A program made the translations under genes and the position numbers. A stretch of 64,000 bases of DNA from DATFQI01 sp963831105. Lineage in GTDB: Bacteria; Actinomycetota; Thermoleophilia; Solirubrobacterales; Solirubrobacteraceae. The notes beneath the pieces are model-generated. The model searched no databases. It was not told where the DNA came from and saw only the letters and a list, made by a program, of their open reading frames with translations. The DNA lies in contig CAWHOS010000007.1 in the NCBI GenBank assembly GCA_963831105.1, positions 310,001 through 374,000 of the forward strand. Reading direction: 5' to 3'. Shown here piece after piece: positions 44,271-53,990 of this stretch (within the stretch, counting starts at the first letter, position 1; each line of letters starts with the position of its first letter).

Positions 44271-44780
44271 CTAGGCCGCGAGCGGCGCGGCGCTCTCGTC
44301 GAGCGGGCGCAGCTCCTCGGCATAGGACATCGAGTGCCGGCGCAGCGTGCCGTCCGGGGAGACCTCGTAGGCACCCATCCGCCACAGCGGCGGCGAGTAG
44401 GCGTGCAGCGTGACCGCGGGCTCCGAGCCCGCGTGCGAGACGCGGTGGATGTCCGATGCCGCGAAGGTGAGCGACTGGCCCGCGGAGACGACGCGGCTGG
44501 CGGGCGCGCCGCCGAGCACGAGGCGCTCCTCGCGGACCGCGCCGCGCACGACCGACAACGCGCCGGCGGAGAGGTCGTGGTCGTGGAAGCCCGTGTCGTG
44601 GTCGTTCATCCAGCAGATCAGCCAGACCGCGACGTGGTCGTCGCGGTGCAACTGCTCGTACGTGCGCGCGTCCGCACGGTGGGAGACGAGGTGGCGCCAC
44701 GCCTCGGGGCGCGCGGCGAGGCGGTCGACGAGCGCGCTCAGCGCGCCGGCGTCGAGGTCGCGATGGTGGGTGGGCAGCAT
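44271..44780 (-). CDS. Cysteine-dioxygenase-like cupin
   Basis: 169 residues. The cupin iron site appears as WMNDHDTGFHDHDLSAGALS (H-x-H and nearby), with a second His in ASDIHRVSHAG, matching actinobacterial cysteine dioxygenase/thiol dioxygenase proteins. Such enzymes oxidise cysteine or related thiols to sulfinates. It is translationally coupled (TGATG) with the amidohydrolase gene upstream, so the substrate may be a thiol released or processed by it. Confidence 0.72.
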   Translation of the reverse strand: MLPTHHRDLDAGALSALVDRLAARPEAWRHLVSHRADARTYEQLHRDDHVAVWLICWMNDHDTGFHDHDLSAGALSVVRGAVREERLVLGGAPASRVVSAGQSLTFAASDIHRVSHAGSEPAVTLHAYSPPLWRMGAYEVSPDGTLRRHSMSYAEELRPLDESAAPLAA

Positions 44781-45707
44781 CAGGCGGTCACGGGGTCGGG
44801 GGACAGCAGGCGGGCGGGGTTGGCCTCGGTCAGGGCGTGGGCCACCGACGGGCCGAGGGCGTCGAGGACGGGCGGCTCGGCGACCGGGCGGTCGGAGCCG
44901 TGCACGAGCCGGTCGGCGCCGACGACGCGCAGCATCGCGTCGACGGTCCGCGGCCCGTAGGAGGAGACGTCGAAGTACGTGAGCTCGTCGTGGACCGCCT
45001 CGGCGGGCCCGCCGCGGGCTGCGAGGCGCTCGGCGTGCAGCGGCGCGCACCCGGCCAGCATCGCGAACAGCACGCGCAGGCGCGGATGCGAGGCCCGCCC
45101 CCACGCCGCCCAGGCGTGCCAGGCCGCGTGCATGTCGGCCACGTAGGCGGTCATCGCCGGCCACCACGGCGGCGCGCCGCGATGGGCGGCCGGCGCCGGG
45201 CCGGGGTGCACGAACAGCGGCGCGTCGCGCGCCTCCAGCCGCGACGAGCAGCGCCGAGAGCCGGACGAGGCCGACCTCGCTGGCGAGCGCTCCCGCGGGC
45301 ACGGTCGCGCCGATCGCGCCGCGGTCGAGCAGCGCGTCGATCTCCAGCGCGCCCGCACCGGGCCCGGTCAGCGCCGTGGCGGCCCAGAAGCGGAACGGCC
45401 CGCCGAGCTCCGCGACGCCGTCGTGGAACGCGTCGAGCAGCGGCAGGGCCTCCGCGGCGGGCAGCAGCTCGATCCCGAGCGGGACCGACAGGGCGATCCC
45501 GACGACGTCGATCCCGTCGCGCTCGGCCTCCAGCGCCCGGACGACCGGGTCGTGGTCGGCGAGCGCGACCGGGCTCGGCGGCTCGCCGGGGAGCTCGAGC
45601 AGCCATTCGCGGCCGTCGCGACGCAGCCTCGGCGGCGCAGACCGCACCGCGAGCTCCCGCAGCAACGCCTCGGGCCAGAGGTGCTGATGCAGGTCTGATC
45701 GGGGCAC
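44780..45707 (-). CDS. Amidohydrolase-family metal-dependent hydrolase (one frameshift)
   Basis: About 308 residues of the amidohydrolase_2 TIM barrel: metal motif DLHQHLWPEALL at the N terminus, FVHPGPAP, ELTYFDVSSYGPRTVDAM and the catalytic GSDRPVAEPP near the C terminus. A one-base shift near 45242 separates SEVGLVRLSALLVA from LEARDAPLFVHPGP. GTG 45707 is preferred because TATTGT (45717-45722) lies 9 nt upstream. Coupled to the thiol dioxygenase-like gene. Confidence 0.75.
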
Positions 45708-45728
45708 GTACAGGGCACAATACACACT

Positions 45729-45751
45729 TTCTCGACCAATTTGGTCGAGAA
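45729..45751. promoter_or_regulatory. 23-bp perfect palindrome, operator candidate
   Basis: TTCTCGACCAA, a single T, then TTGGTCGAGAA: 11-bp perfect arms. It lies between metH and the amidohydrolase-thiol dioxygenase operon, covering the -35 region of the latter (its -10 is 45717-45722). The surrounding sulfur-metabolism genes suggest control by a sulfur-responsive regulator, which is inference. Confidence 0.6.
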
Positions 45752-45806
45752 GATGTGCCGGTGCCGCTTCCCGGCCAACCTTGCCAAAGGTGTGTCAAGG
45801 TTGCGC

Positions 45807-45812
45807 TACGAT
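45807..45812 (+). promoter_or_regulatory. Leaderless -10 of metH
   Basis: TACGAT followed by 8 nt (TCCTCGGG) and the ATG at 45821; GTGTCA at 45792-45797 is a possible weak -35 element. Confidence 0.55.
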
Positions 45813-45820
45813 TCCTCGGG

Positions 45821-48800
45821 ATGCGTGACTTCCTCGCCGCCACCCGTGACCGCGTGATCGTCTTCGACGGGGGAATGGGCGCCACCCTCGAGCAGTTCGA
45901 CCTGGACCTCGAGCGCGACTACCGCCTCCCCGGCCGCTGCCACGAGGCGCTCGTGCTCAACCGCCCCGACGTCATCCAGGGCGTCCACGAGTCGATGGTC
46001 GAGGCCGGGGCCGAGGTCGTCGAGACCGACACCTTCCAGGGCTCCCGGCTCAAGCTCGACGAGTGGGGCCTGGGCGAGCACACGCTCGAGATCAACGTCA
46101 AGGCGGCCGAGATCGCCCGCAAGGCGGTCGGCGAGGACCGCTTCGTCGCCGGCTCGATCGGCCCGACGGGCTTCCTGCCGGCCTCCGAGGACCCGAGCCT
46201 CGGCCAGATCCGCTTCCGCGAGCTCGTCGGCGTCTTCGCCGAGCAGGCCCAGGGCCTGCTCGAGGGCGGCGTCGACCTCGTGATCATCGAGACCGCGCAG
46301 GACATCCTCGAGGTCAAGGCCGCGATCTTCGGCGTCCGCGAGGCGTTCGCGACGACCGGCCGCACGACCCCGATCCAGGCCTCCGTCTCCCTGCTGCCCA
46401 ACGGCGGCAAGATGCTGCTCGGCACGGACATCTCCTCCGTGCTGGCCACGCTCGAGGCGCTCAAGGTCGACGTGATCGGCCTCAACTGCTCCACCGGCCC
46501 CGAGGACATGCGCGACGCGATCCGCTTCCTCGGCGAGTTCTCGCCCCTCCCCGTCCACTGCATCCCCAACGCCGGCATCCCGCACCAGGGCCCCGACGGC
46601 GAGACCGATCTTCCCCGAGGAGCCCGAGCCGCTGGCCGAGGTGCTCGGCGAGTTCGTCGAGCGCTACGGCGTCTCGATCGTCGGCGGCTGCTGCGGCACC
46701 ACCCCGGACCACATCCGCGCGATCCACGAGCGCTGCGCCTCCCACGCCATCGCCCCGCGCCCCGCGCCCCGCCCCCCGCACGTCTCCTCGATGATCGCGG
46801 CGGAGCCGCTCGTGCAGGAGCCCGCCCCGACGATCGTCGGCGAGCGCGTGAACTCGCAGGGCTCGCGCCGCGCGAAGGAGCTGCTGCTGGCCGACGACTA
46901 CGACTCGCTCGTCCAGGTCGCCGAGGACCAGGTCGAGGGCGGCGCGCACGTGCTGGACCTCTGCGTGGCGCTCACGGAGCGCCAGGACGAGGACGAGCAG
47001 ATGCGCCTCGTCGCCAAGAAGGTCTCGCTCACCCAGCCCGCGCCGATCCAGGTCGACTCGACCGAGCCCGAGGTCATCGCCACCGCGCTCGACCAGATCC
47101 CCGGCCGCGCGATCGTCAACTCGGTCAACCTCGAGGCCGGCCGCGACAAGCTCGACAAGGTCGTGCCGATCGCGATGGAGCACGGCGCCGCGCTGATCGC
47201 GCTGACGATCGACGAAGAGGGCATGGCCAAGACGCGCGAGCGCAAGGTGGAGGTCGCCAAGCGCATCCACGAGCTCGTCTGCGAGGAGCACGGGCTGGAC
47301 CCCGAGCTGCTGATCTTCGACGACCTCACGTTCACGCTCACGACGGGCGACGAGGAGTGGCGGCCGTCCGCGGTCGAGACGATCGAGGGCATCAAGCTCA
47401 TCAAGGACGCGCTGCCGGGCGTCAAGACCTCGCTCGGCGTCTCCAACGTCTCGTTCGGCATCGGCCTGAAGGCGCGCTCGGTGCTCAACTCCGTCTTCCT
47501 GCACCACTGCGTCGAGGCCGGCCTGGACCTCGCGATGGTCAACCCGAACCACATCACGCCCTACGGCGAGATCGGCGAGGAGGAGCGCGAGCTGGCGGAC
47601 GACCTCGTCTTCAACCGCCGCGAGGACGCGCTCGAGCGCTTCATCGACCACTTCGAGTCGATGGGCCCGCAGGAGGCCGCCGAGTCGGCGAACCCCACCG
47701 AGGGCATGGAGCCCGAGGAGGCGCTGCACTTCCACATCCTGCGCCGCAAGCGCGAGGGCGTGGAGGACCAGATCGACAAGTGCGTCGAGAAGATCGGCGC
47801 CGTCCCGACGCTCAACGAGGTGCTGCTGCCGGCCATGAAGGAGGTCGGCGACAAGTTCGGCGCGGGCGAGCTGATCCTGCCCTTCGTGCTCCAGAGCGCC
47901 GAGGTCATGAAGCGCGCGGTCGCCCAGCTCGAGCAGTACCTGGACAAGGTCGAGGGCTACACGAAGGGCACCGTCGTGCTCGCGACCGTCTTCGGCGACG
48001 TGCACGACATCGGCAAGTCGCTGGTCAACACGATCCTGACCAACAACGGCTACAAGGTCGTCGACCTCGGCAAGCAGGTCCCGATCGGCACGATCCTGGA
48101 CGCCGCCAAGGAGCACGACGCGACGGCGATCGGCCTCTCCGCCCTGCTCGTCTCGACCTCCAAGCAGATGCCGCTCGCGATCCAGGAGCTGCACCAGCAG
48201 AAGCTCGAGTACCCGCTGCTGATCGGCGGCGCGGCGATCAACCGCAAGTTCGGCTGGCGCGCGCTGTACCCCGGCGGCAAGGACTCCGAGGAGATCTACG
48301 AGCCCGGCGTCTTCTACTGCAAGGACGCCTTCGAGGGCCTCGCCGTGATGGACCGCATCGTCGAGCCCGAGCAGCACGAGGAGCTGGTGCAGAAGGTCCG
48401 CGAGGAGGCCGCCAAGTTCCGCACCGAGGGCTCCGAGCCCGAGGAGCTCGACACCTCCGACGACTCCGTGCGCTCGGCCGCGGCGACCGACAACCCGGTC
48501 CCCGAGCCGCCGTTCTGGGGCGTGCGCGAGATCGAGGTCGACCGCGACGAGCTCTACTCGCACCTGGACACGCACGTGCTCTTCAAGCTCCACTGGGGCG
48601 GGCGCGGCGTGAAGGGCGACGCCTGGAAGAAGCTGCTCGAGGAGGACTTCCGCCCGCGCCTGGAGCGCATGTGGGCCGAGGCCGACTACCTGCACCCGCG
48701 CGCGCTGCTGGGCTACTTCCCCTGCTACTCCGAGGGCAACGAGATCGTCGTGCTCGACCCGGAGGACCGCGAGACGGTGCTCGAGCGCCTGTACGCGCCG

Positions 48801-49376
48801 CGCCAGCCCAAGGGCGACCGGCTCTCGCTGGCCGACTTCTACCGCCACAAGGACTCCGACGAGCTCGACGTCGTCGCCCTCACCGCGGTGACCGCCGGAG
48901 ACGAGGTCACCGAGCTGATGGCCAAGCTCGAGGCCGACGGCGAGTTCGCCGAGCAGCTGTTCACGCACGGGCTCGGCGTGCAGGCCGCCGAGGGCCTGTC
49001 GGAGTGGCTGCACTGGCAGGTGCGCCAAGACCTCGGGATCGGCGAGGCGCAGGGTCGCCGCTACTCGTGGGGCTACCCGGCCGTGCCCGAGCAGGCCGAG
49101 CACGAGAAGGTCTTCCGGCTGCTGGACGCGACGGAGCGGATCGGCCTGCGGCTGTCCGGCGGCTACGCCGTCGAGCCCGAGCAGTCGACGCTGGCGATCA
49201 TCGCCCACCACCCCCAGGCGACCTACTTCGGCATGCGCAACGGCCGCCTGCTCGAGGACGGCTCACCCGACGACATCATCAAGGGCTCTCCGCGCGACCC
49301 GTCGCGCTTCGGCGAGATCGGCGACGAGGACCCCGCCGAGCCCGGCACTCGCGAGCCCGCGAGCACGACCGCCTAG
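45821..49376 (+). CDS. metH: Cobalamin-dependent methionine synthase (one frameshift)
   Basis: About 1184 residues: homocysteine domain (VFDGGMGATLEQ, GLNCSTGPEDM, GGCCGTTPDHI with zinc cysteines), pterin domain (GERVNSQGSRRAKELL), B12-binding domain with DVHDIGKSLV and GLSALLVSTSK, and the reactivation domain (WLHWQVRQDLGIGEAQGRRY, GYAVEPEQS). It transfers a methyl group from methyl-THF to homocysteine. One extra G at 46607 breaks the frame inside the first domain (GPDGET to IFPEEPEPLAEV). The gene is essential-type and both sides are perfect matches, so a sequence error is likely. Confidence 0.93.
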
Positions 49377-49383
49377 CACCCGC

Positions 49384-50247
49384 ATGACGGTGGCCGAGCG
49401 GATCGGGCGGGGCAGGTTCGTCTCGTTCGAGCTGTGGCCGCCGCGCTCCCCGGAGTCCGCGGCGGCGCTGGAGGAGGCGCTCGCCGGCCTGTCCGCGCTG
49501 CGCCCGGCGTTCGTCGCGATCACCTACGGGGCCGGCGGCTCCACGCGCGAGCGCACGCACGAGCTGGTCGCGCGGCTGGCGGGCACGGAGCTGCTGCCGC
49601 TTGCGCACCTCACCTGCGCGGCGCACGGGCGGGCCGAGCTCGTGACGCTGCTCGAGCGCTACCTGGCCGCCGGCGTGCGTGACCTGCTTGCGCTGCACGG
49701 CGACCCGCCGCTGGCCTCCGACCGCCCGCTGCCGCGGGGAGACCTGCGCTACGCGATCGAGCTGGTCGCGCTGGCGCGCGAGGCCGAGTTCCCGAGCGTC
49801 GGCGTTGCCGTGCATCCCGAGGGCCACCCGGCCGCGCCTTCACGCGCGGCCGACCTGCGATGGCAGACGGAGAAGCTGCGCGCGGCGGACTTCGGCCTCA
49901 CCCAGTTCCTGCACCGGGCGTCCGACTGGAGCGCCTTCGTCGAGGCGGTCGGCGCCGGCACCCCGGTCGTGCCGGGCGTGATGCCGATCACCAACGTGCG
50001 CCAGCTCGAGCGGATGGCGGCGATGTCGGGCACCGAGGTGCCGCTGGAGCTCGCCTCGCGACTGCACGCCGTCGCCGACCGGCCGGAGGAGGTGCGCCGG
50101 ATCGGCGTCGAGCACGCGACGCAGCTCTGCCGCGACCTGCTCGACGCGGGCGCACCGGGGCTGCACTTCTACACGATGAACCGCGCGGCGGCGACGCTCG
50201 AGGTCTGCGCGAACCTCGGCTTCGAGCCGTCTCCCGCGGCCGTCTGA
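49384..50247 (+). CDS. metF: Methylenetetrahydrofolate reductase
   Basis: 287 residues. FVSFELWPPRSPESAAALEE at the start, FVAITYGAGGSTRERTHELV, LAHLTCAAHGRAELVTLLER, LALHGDPP, and VPGVMPITNVRQLERM are the MetF signatures, including the LTC and PI/LP-type folate/FAD contacts. It supplies methyl-THF to the MetH encoded 7 bp upstream. Many actinobacterial MetF enzymes are NADH-type FAD proteins. Confidence 0.93.
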   Translation: MTVAERIGRGRFVSFELWPPRSPESAAALEEALAGLSALRPAFVAITYGAGGSTRERTHELVARLAGTELLPLAHLTCAAHGRAELVTLLERYLAAGVRDLLALHGDPPLASDRPLPRGDLRYAIELVALAREAEFPSVGVAVHPEGHPAAPSRAADLRWQTEKLRAADFGLTQFLHRASDWSAFVEAVGAGTPVVPGVMPITNVRQLERMAAMSGTEVPLELASRLHAVADRPEEVRRIGVEHATQLCRDLLDAGAPGLHFYTMNRAAATLEVCANLGFEPSPAAV

Positions 50248-50248
50248 C

Positions 50249-51433
50249 TCAGGGGCGCCGGAAGAGCCGCGGCGGGCCCGAGCGCAACACCACGGCGCCG
50301 GCCCGCACCCGTCCGGCGAGCACGCGGACCTGCGTCCCCGCGCCGCGCTCGCGCACGATCCAGCGCGCGCGGGGCGTCACGGCATCGACGCGCACGGCAC
50401 GGGCCTGCACGCCCACGTCGCCCGTGCTCGCCACCAACAGGCGCGAGCTCGCCATCCGGAGGTCGTCCGTGGGGGTCAGGCGGACGCGGCCGCCCGCGAT
50501 CGTCGCCGCCCGCAGGACCTTGCCGCCGAGCGCGACCGTGATCCGCGCGGCGCCGCGGCGCGCGTCCACCCGGCCGCCGCGCGCGAGCGGCGCCGAGCCG
50601 CGCAACAGGCCCGCCGCGACGCGGACGCGGCCGCTGATCCGGCGGACCCTCACGGCCGGGGCGGGATCGTCGTCGGTGATCGTGACCGTGGCCACGGCGT
50701 CGGCGACCGGACCGGCGAAGATGATGCTGAACGGCCGCACCGCCCCCGGGTCGGGCGCCAGCTCGAGCTCGAAGGTCTCGTCGGGCTCGTCACGGTCGTC
50801 GTCGGCGATCGCCACGCGCGCCACCGTGCCCAGCCCGCCGTAGGCGATGCCGCCGTGGCCGATCGTCGCCGCGAAGTCCTGCGGGGCGCGAGCCGTCCCC
50901 GGCCGCGGCGTCCACATGTAGGCGGCGTGGCCGAGCAGCGAGATCACGGGCCGGGTGAGCGGAACGAGCGCCTCGCCCGCGCCCTCGCTCACCGTCACGT
51001 CGGAGAGCGACGCCGGCGGTGTCGGCTCGTCATCGTCGATGGCGAAGGTGACGCTGCGCTGAGGGCCGAGCGTCGCGCCCTGCGGGTCGTAGAGCTCCAC
51101 GGCGAGATAGGGACTGCTGTCGTCCACGGCATCGTCGAGCACCGTCACGGCGAGCTCCTTGCTCGTGTCGCCCGCGGCGAACTCGAGCGTGCCCGAGCCC
51201 TCCACGTATTCCTCGCCGGCGACCGCGAGCGGGGCGTCCTGGATCATCGAGCGGACGGTCCGCCAGCTGACCGCGACGTGGCCGGGAGCCGGCTCGGACA
51301 GCGTCACTGGAATCCGCGCCGTGCCCGCGGACTCCGACACGGTCACCTCGCCCGGCAGCGAGGCGGCGGGCTCCGCGGCGGCGGTCGCGGGCGCGGCGAG
51401 CAGCAGTGCGGCGACGAGCACCGGCAGGCGCAT
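50249..51433 (-). CDS. Secreted Calx-beta domain protein
   Basis: 394 residues: signal peptide MRLPVLVAALLLAAPATAAA, then two Calx-beta domains (VTVSESAGTARIPVTLSEPA with DDAVDDSSPYLAVEL, and VTVSEGAGEALVPLTRP with DDDRDEPDETFELELAPDPG), each closing with acidic Ca-binding loops such as TITDDDPAP. The C-terminal 130 residues are a beta-rich Arg/Val-rich domain. Probably an extracellular Ca-binding or surface protein. Confidence 0.8.
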   Translation of the reverse strand: MRLPVLVAALLLAAPATAAAEPAASLPGEVTVSESAGTARIPVTLSEPAPGHVAVSWRTVRSMIQDAPLAVAGEEYVEGSGTLEFAAGDTSKELAVTVLDDAVDDSSPYLAVELYDPQGATLGPQRSVTFAIDDDEPTPPASLSDVTVSEGAGEALVPLTRPVISLLGHAAYMWTPRPGTARAPQDFAATIGHGGIAYGGLGTVARVAIADDDRDEPDETFELELAPDPGAVRPFSIIFAGPVADAVATVTITDDDPAPAVRVRRISGRVRVAAGLLRGSAPLARGGRVDARRGAARITVALGGKVLRAATIAGGRVRLTPTDDLRMASSRLLVASTGDVGVQARAVRVDAVTPRARWIVRERGAGTQVRVLAGRVRAGAVVLRSGPPRLFRRP

Positions 51434-51497
51434 GGGCCCTAGCCGTACCAGGGGCGCGGGCCGGCGCGCAAGCGGCGGGTGGGACGTCCCGAGCGAA

Positions 51498-51503
51498 TAG
51501 GAT
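51498..51503 (+). promoter_or_regulatory. Leaderless -10 of the patatin gene
   Basis: TAGGAT, 8 nt (CGCGCGCC), then the GTG at 51512. Confidence 0.55.
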
Positions 51504-51511
51504 CGCGCGCC

Positions 51512-52399
51512 GTGAAGGTCCTGGCCATCGACGGCGGCGGCATCCGGGGGCTGATCCCCGCGCTCGTGCTGGCGGAGATCGAGCGCCGCACCGAGCGCCG
51601 GATCGCCGAGCTCGTCGACATGATCGCCGGCACCTCGACCGGCGGGATCCTCGCCTGCGCGCTCGGCAAGCCCGACCCGCTGCCGGCCGCCGAGGTCGCC
51701 TCGCTCTACGTCGAGGAGGGGCCGAAGATCTTCGACCGCTCGCTGCTCAAGCAGATCACCTCGCTCGGGGGCTATCTCGACGAGCGCTACTCGGACAGCG
51801 GCCTGGTGCGGGCGCTCGAGCGCTACCTCGGCGACACGCCGATGTCGGCCGCCGCGCTGCCGCTGCTGCTGACCGCCTACGACACCGAGGCGCGCGCGAT
51901 CCACCTCCTGCGCTCCGAGGGCGAGCACTCCGGCGCCTCGATGGTCGAGGCGGCCCACGCCACCTCCGCGGCGCCGACCTACTTCGAGCCCGTCCAGCTG
52001 GACGGCGCCACGCTGATCGACGGCGGCGTCTTCGCCACCAACCCCGCGCTCGTCGCCTACGCCGAGGTCCGCGGCAAGCTCGACCTCCTGCTCTCGCTCG
52101 GCACGGGCGAGCACACCCGCCCGCTGCCCTACGAGAAGGTCAAGAACTGGGGCCAGCTCGAATGGGCCCGCCCGGTGATCGACGTCGTCTTCGACGGCGG
52201 CCAGGACGCCGTCGACATGCAGCTGCGCGCCCTCCTCCCCGACGGCTACGTCCGCCTGCAGACCCAGCTCGAGAAGGCCAGCGACGACCTCGACGACGCC
52301 AGCTCCGACAACCTCGAGCGCCTCCGCGAGGAGGCCGAGAGCCTCATCGCCCGCGAGACGGCCCTCATCGACGACGTCTGCGCACGCCTCACGGCGTGA
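51512..52399 (+). CDS. Patatin-like phospholipase
   Basis: 295 residues. Oxyanion motif DGGGIRGLIPALVL, nucleophile elbow GTSTGGILAC, and catalytic Asp in LIDGGVFATNPAL are intact. It resembles soluble CapV/plant-patatin-like enzymes that release fatty acids from membrane lipids. The GTG at 51512 is leaderless. No nucleotide cyclase or HORMA/TRIP13-like gene is adjacent, so membership in a CBASS defence operon is not supported. A terminator-like palindrome follows (52439-52467). Confidence 0.88.
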   Translation: MKVLAIDGGGIRGLIPALVLAEIERRTERRIAELVDMIAGTSTGGILACALGKPDPLPAAEVASLYVEEGPKIFDRSLLKQITSLGGYLDERYSDSGLVRALERYLGDTPMSAAALPLLLTAYDTEARAIHLLRSEGEHSGASMVEAAHATSAAPTYFEPVQLDGATLIDGGVFATNPALVAYAEVRGKLDLLLSLGTGEHTRPLPYEKVKNWGQLEWARPVIDVVFDGGQDAVDMQLRALLPDGYVRLQTQLEKASDDLDDASSDNLERLREEAESLIARETALIDDVCARLTA

Positions 52400-52438
52400 T
52401 TGCAGGTCGCGAAACGTCCGCTCACCCCTCCTGATCGT

Positions 52439-52467
52439 CCCAACGTTGTGGGCCCGACAACGCTGGG
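52439..52467. repeat. Imperfect palindrome flanking the DUF559 gene (3' side)
   Basis: CCCAACGTTGT (52439-52449) pairs with ACAACGCTGGG (52457-52467), one mismatch, 7-bp loop. It contains AACGCTGGG, also found at the other side of the DUF559 gene. It may serve as a terminator for the two convergent genes. Confidence 0.55.
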
Positions 52468-52491
52468 GTGAAAACGCCCGCGCAACGGGCC

Positions 52492-53385
52492 TCAGGCGAC
52501 CAACGCTGCCGCGATGATGGCGACCACGGTCTCGGGCTCCCGGGTCAGCTGACGCCAGGTGATGCGCAGTACGCGATAGCCGGCGAGCAGGAGCTGACCG
52601 TCCTTGCGGCGATCGCGCTCGAACTTCGCGCGCGTCCGGTGGTAGCGGTAACCGTCCACCTCGACGACCAGGCGCTGCCGATCCCAGACGGCGTCCACCT
52701 CCCACGTTGCCCGCTTCACGTTCGTCCGGGGCATCGGCAGCGCCGCCGACTTCAGGAGCGCCTTGAGCCGCCGCTCCGCCTCGGATCGTGTGAACAACGG
52801 CTCATCGAGGAGGTCCGCGACCGCACGGAGCTTCCGCACGCCTGGACGCCCCGCGCCGCGTCGTATGGCCTCGAGGATCTCCGAGGGACCTGCCAGCCGC
52901 TGGACCTGGACCTCCTCGACGAGCCTCTCCAGGTCGGCGGGCGGCGTGATCGCGGCAAGATCGACGAGCGTTCGCGCCGGGGTCGTGACACGGAGCCCTC
53001 TGAGCACCGTCACCTCGTCGGCCCGAACCGGTGCGGCACGGAGGCAGCGTATGCCCGCTCGGCCGGTCTTGACCTCATGGGGCAGGACGACCTCGACCGA
53101 TCCGCCACGCGGCCACGGCACGCCGAGGACGACGACGGCCGAGCGGCGACCGATCACCGAACGCGGGCCGCAAGCGAGCAACGCCGCCATCTCGCGGGCG
53201 AACTCACCGCCGAAGATCCCTACCTGATAGACGCCTTCGTGGATCCGGACGAGCCATCCGCCGCAGACACGACGTGCGATCGCATGCCTGCCGAAGCCAG
53301 CCTCGCGCAACTGGCGGGTGGTCACGATCCCGTGCTGCGCGGCAGCGGTGCGGGCGACTGCTGCCTCCGCGGCCACGCCGGCCAT
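52492..53385 (-). CDS. AbiEi-type winged-helix plus DUF559 nuclease-like protein
   Basis: 297 residues. The N terminus (AAQHGIVTTRQLREAGFGRH, RVCGGWLVRIHEGVYQVG) is the AbiEi antitoxin-type winged helix. The C-terminal DUF559 domain (WEVDAVWDRQRLVVEVDGYR) carries PD-(D/E)xK/Vsr-like acidic residues and a basic tail (RTRAKFERDRRKDGQLLLAG, VLRITWRQL). No AbiEii toxin follows, so it is an orphan. Such genes are multicopy in Solirubrobacterales. Its codon use looks less GC-extreme than its neighbours, and matching palindromes bracket it. Confidence 0.8.
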   Translation of the reverse strand: MAGVAAEAAVARTAAAQHGIVTTRQLREAGFGRHAIARRVCGGWLVRIHEGVYQVGIFGGEFAREMAALLACGPRSVIGRRSAVVVLGVPWPRGGSVEVVLPHEVKTGRAGIRCLRAAPVRADEVTVLRGLRVTTPARTLVDLAAITPPADLERLVEEVQVQRLAGPSEILEAIRRGAGRPGVRKLRAVADLLDEPLFTRSEAERRLKALLKSAALPMPRTNVKRATWEVDAVWDRQRLVVEVDGYRYHRTRAKFERDRRKDGQLLLAGYRVLRITWRQLTREPETVVAIIAAALVA

Positions 53386-53426
53386 CAGCGCCGGTCCCCT
53401 GAGGCCCGCCGGAGGCGCCTTATCGC

Positions 53427-53455
53427 CCCAGCGTTCGCGGGCTGGAAACGCTGGG
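53427..53455. repeat. Perfect palindrome flanking the DUF559 gene (5' side)
   Basis: CCCAGCGTT (53427-53435) pairs perfectly with AACGCTGGG (53447-53455). The same half-site AACGCTGGG lies at 52459-52467. Confidence 0.55.
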
Positions 53456-53525
53456 AGGATCGATCCCGCTGGACGTGCGTCAGGGCCACGGCGCTGTTAG
53501 TGGCGCCGTGTGGAAGTTCGCCCCC

Positions 53526-53969
53526 TCAGGCGCCGCCGATCACGAGCGCGACCCCGGCGGCGAGCAGGACGAGGCCGATCGAGCGGGCCAGGGTGAGGGG
53601 TTGCTGGTTGACCCCGAGGAGGCCGAACTGGTCGATGATCGCGGCCATCGCGAGCTGGCCCGTGAGCAGGCAGGCGATCATGCCGCGCGCGCCGAGGGTC
53701 GAGACGGTCTGGAGGGTCACGCCGACGACCGCGGCACCGATCAGGCCGCCGGCGAGGTAGTGCCACCAGACCGGGTGGGCGCCGATCCGGCTGAAGCCGC
53801 CGCCGAACGCGACGGCGACCACGAACAGCGCGATCGTGCCGGCGGCGAAGGAGACGGTCGCCGCCGGGATCGGGCCGATGTCGCGCCCGAGCGCCGAGTT
53901 GATCGGCGCCTGCATGGCGAACCCCGCGCCCACGGCGAGCGTCAGAGCGATGGCGGTCCCCCGGTCCAC
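53526..53969 (-). CDS. DMT-superfamily transporter, DUF606 (YdcZ-like)
   Basis: 147 residues and five hydrophobic helices: ALTLAVGAGFAMQAPINSAL, VSFAAGTIALFVVAVAFGGG, WWHYLAGGLIGAAVVGVTLQ, ACLLTGQLAMAAIIDQFGLL, IGLVLLAAGVALVIGG. This is the short DUF606/YdcZ family of the drug/metabolite transporter superfamily, usually acting as dimers; the substrate is unknown. The GTG at 53969 is chosen because TAGCGT (53977-53982) lies 7 nt upstream. Confidence 0.82.
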   Translation of the reverse strand: MDRGTAIALTLAVGAGFAMQAPINSALGRDIGPIPAATVSFAAGTIALFVVAVAFGGGFSRIGAHPVWWHYLAGGLIGAAVVGVTLQTVSTLGARGMIACLLTGQLAMAAIIDQFGLLGVNQQPLTLARSIGLVLLAAGVALVIGGA

Positions 53970-53990
53970 CACCCCAACGCTACAAACCTC

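Noticed and set aside
46482..49211. A 909-codon open frame antisense to metH, and many similar long antisense frames
   Set aside because: In DNA of this GC content, antisense frames stay open by chance. The sequence is Arg/Leu/Asp-rich without motifs, while metH on the other strand matches its family throughout.
51512..52399. Patatin as the effector of a CBASS defence system
   Set aside because: No CD-NTase, Cap2/Cap3 or HORMA gene is adjacent. The class III cyclase at 4176 is 46 kb away and of a different family.
52492..53385. Type IV toxin-antitoxin AbiE pair
   Set aside because: Only the AbiEi-like domain is present, fused to DUF559; there is no AbiEii nucleotidyltransferase next to it.
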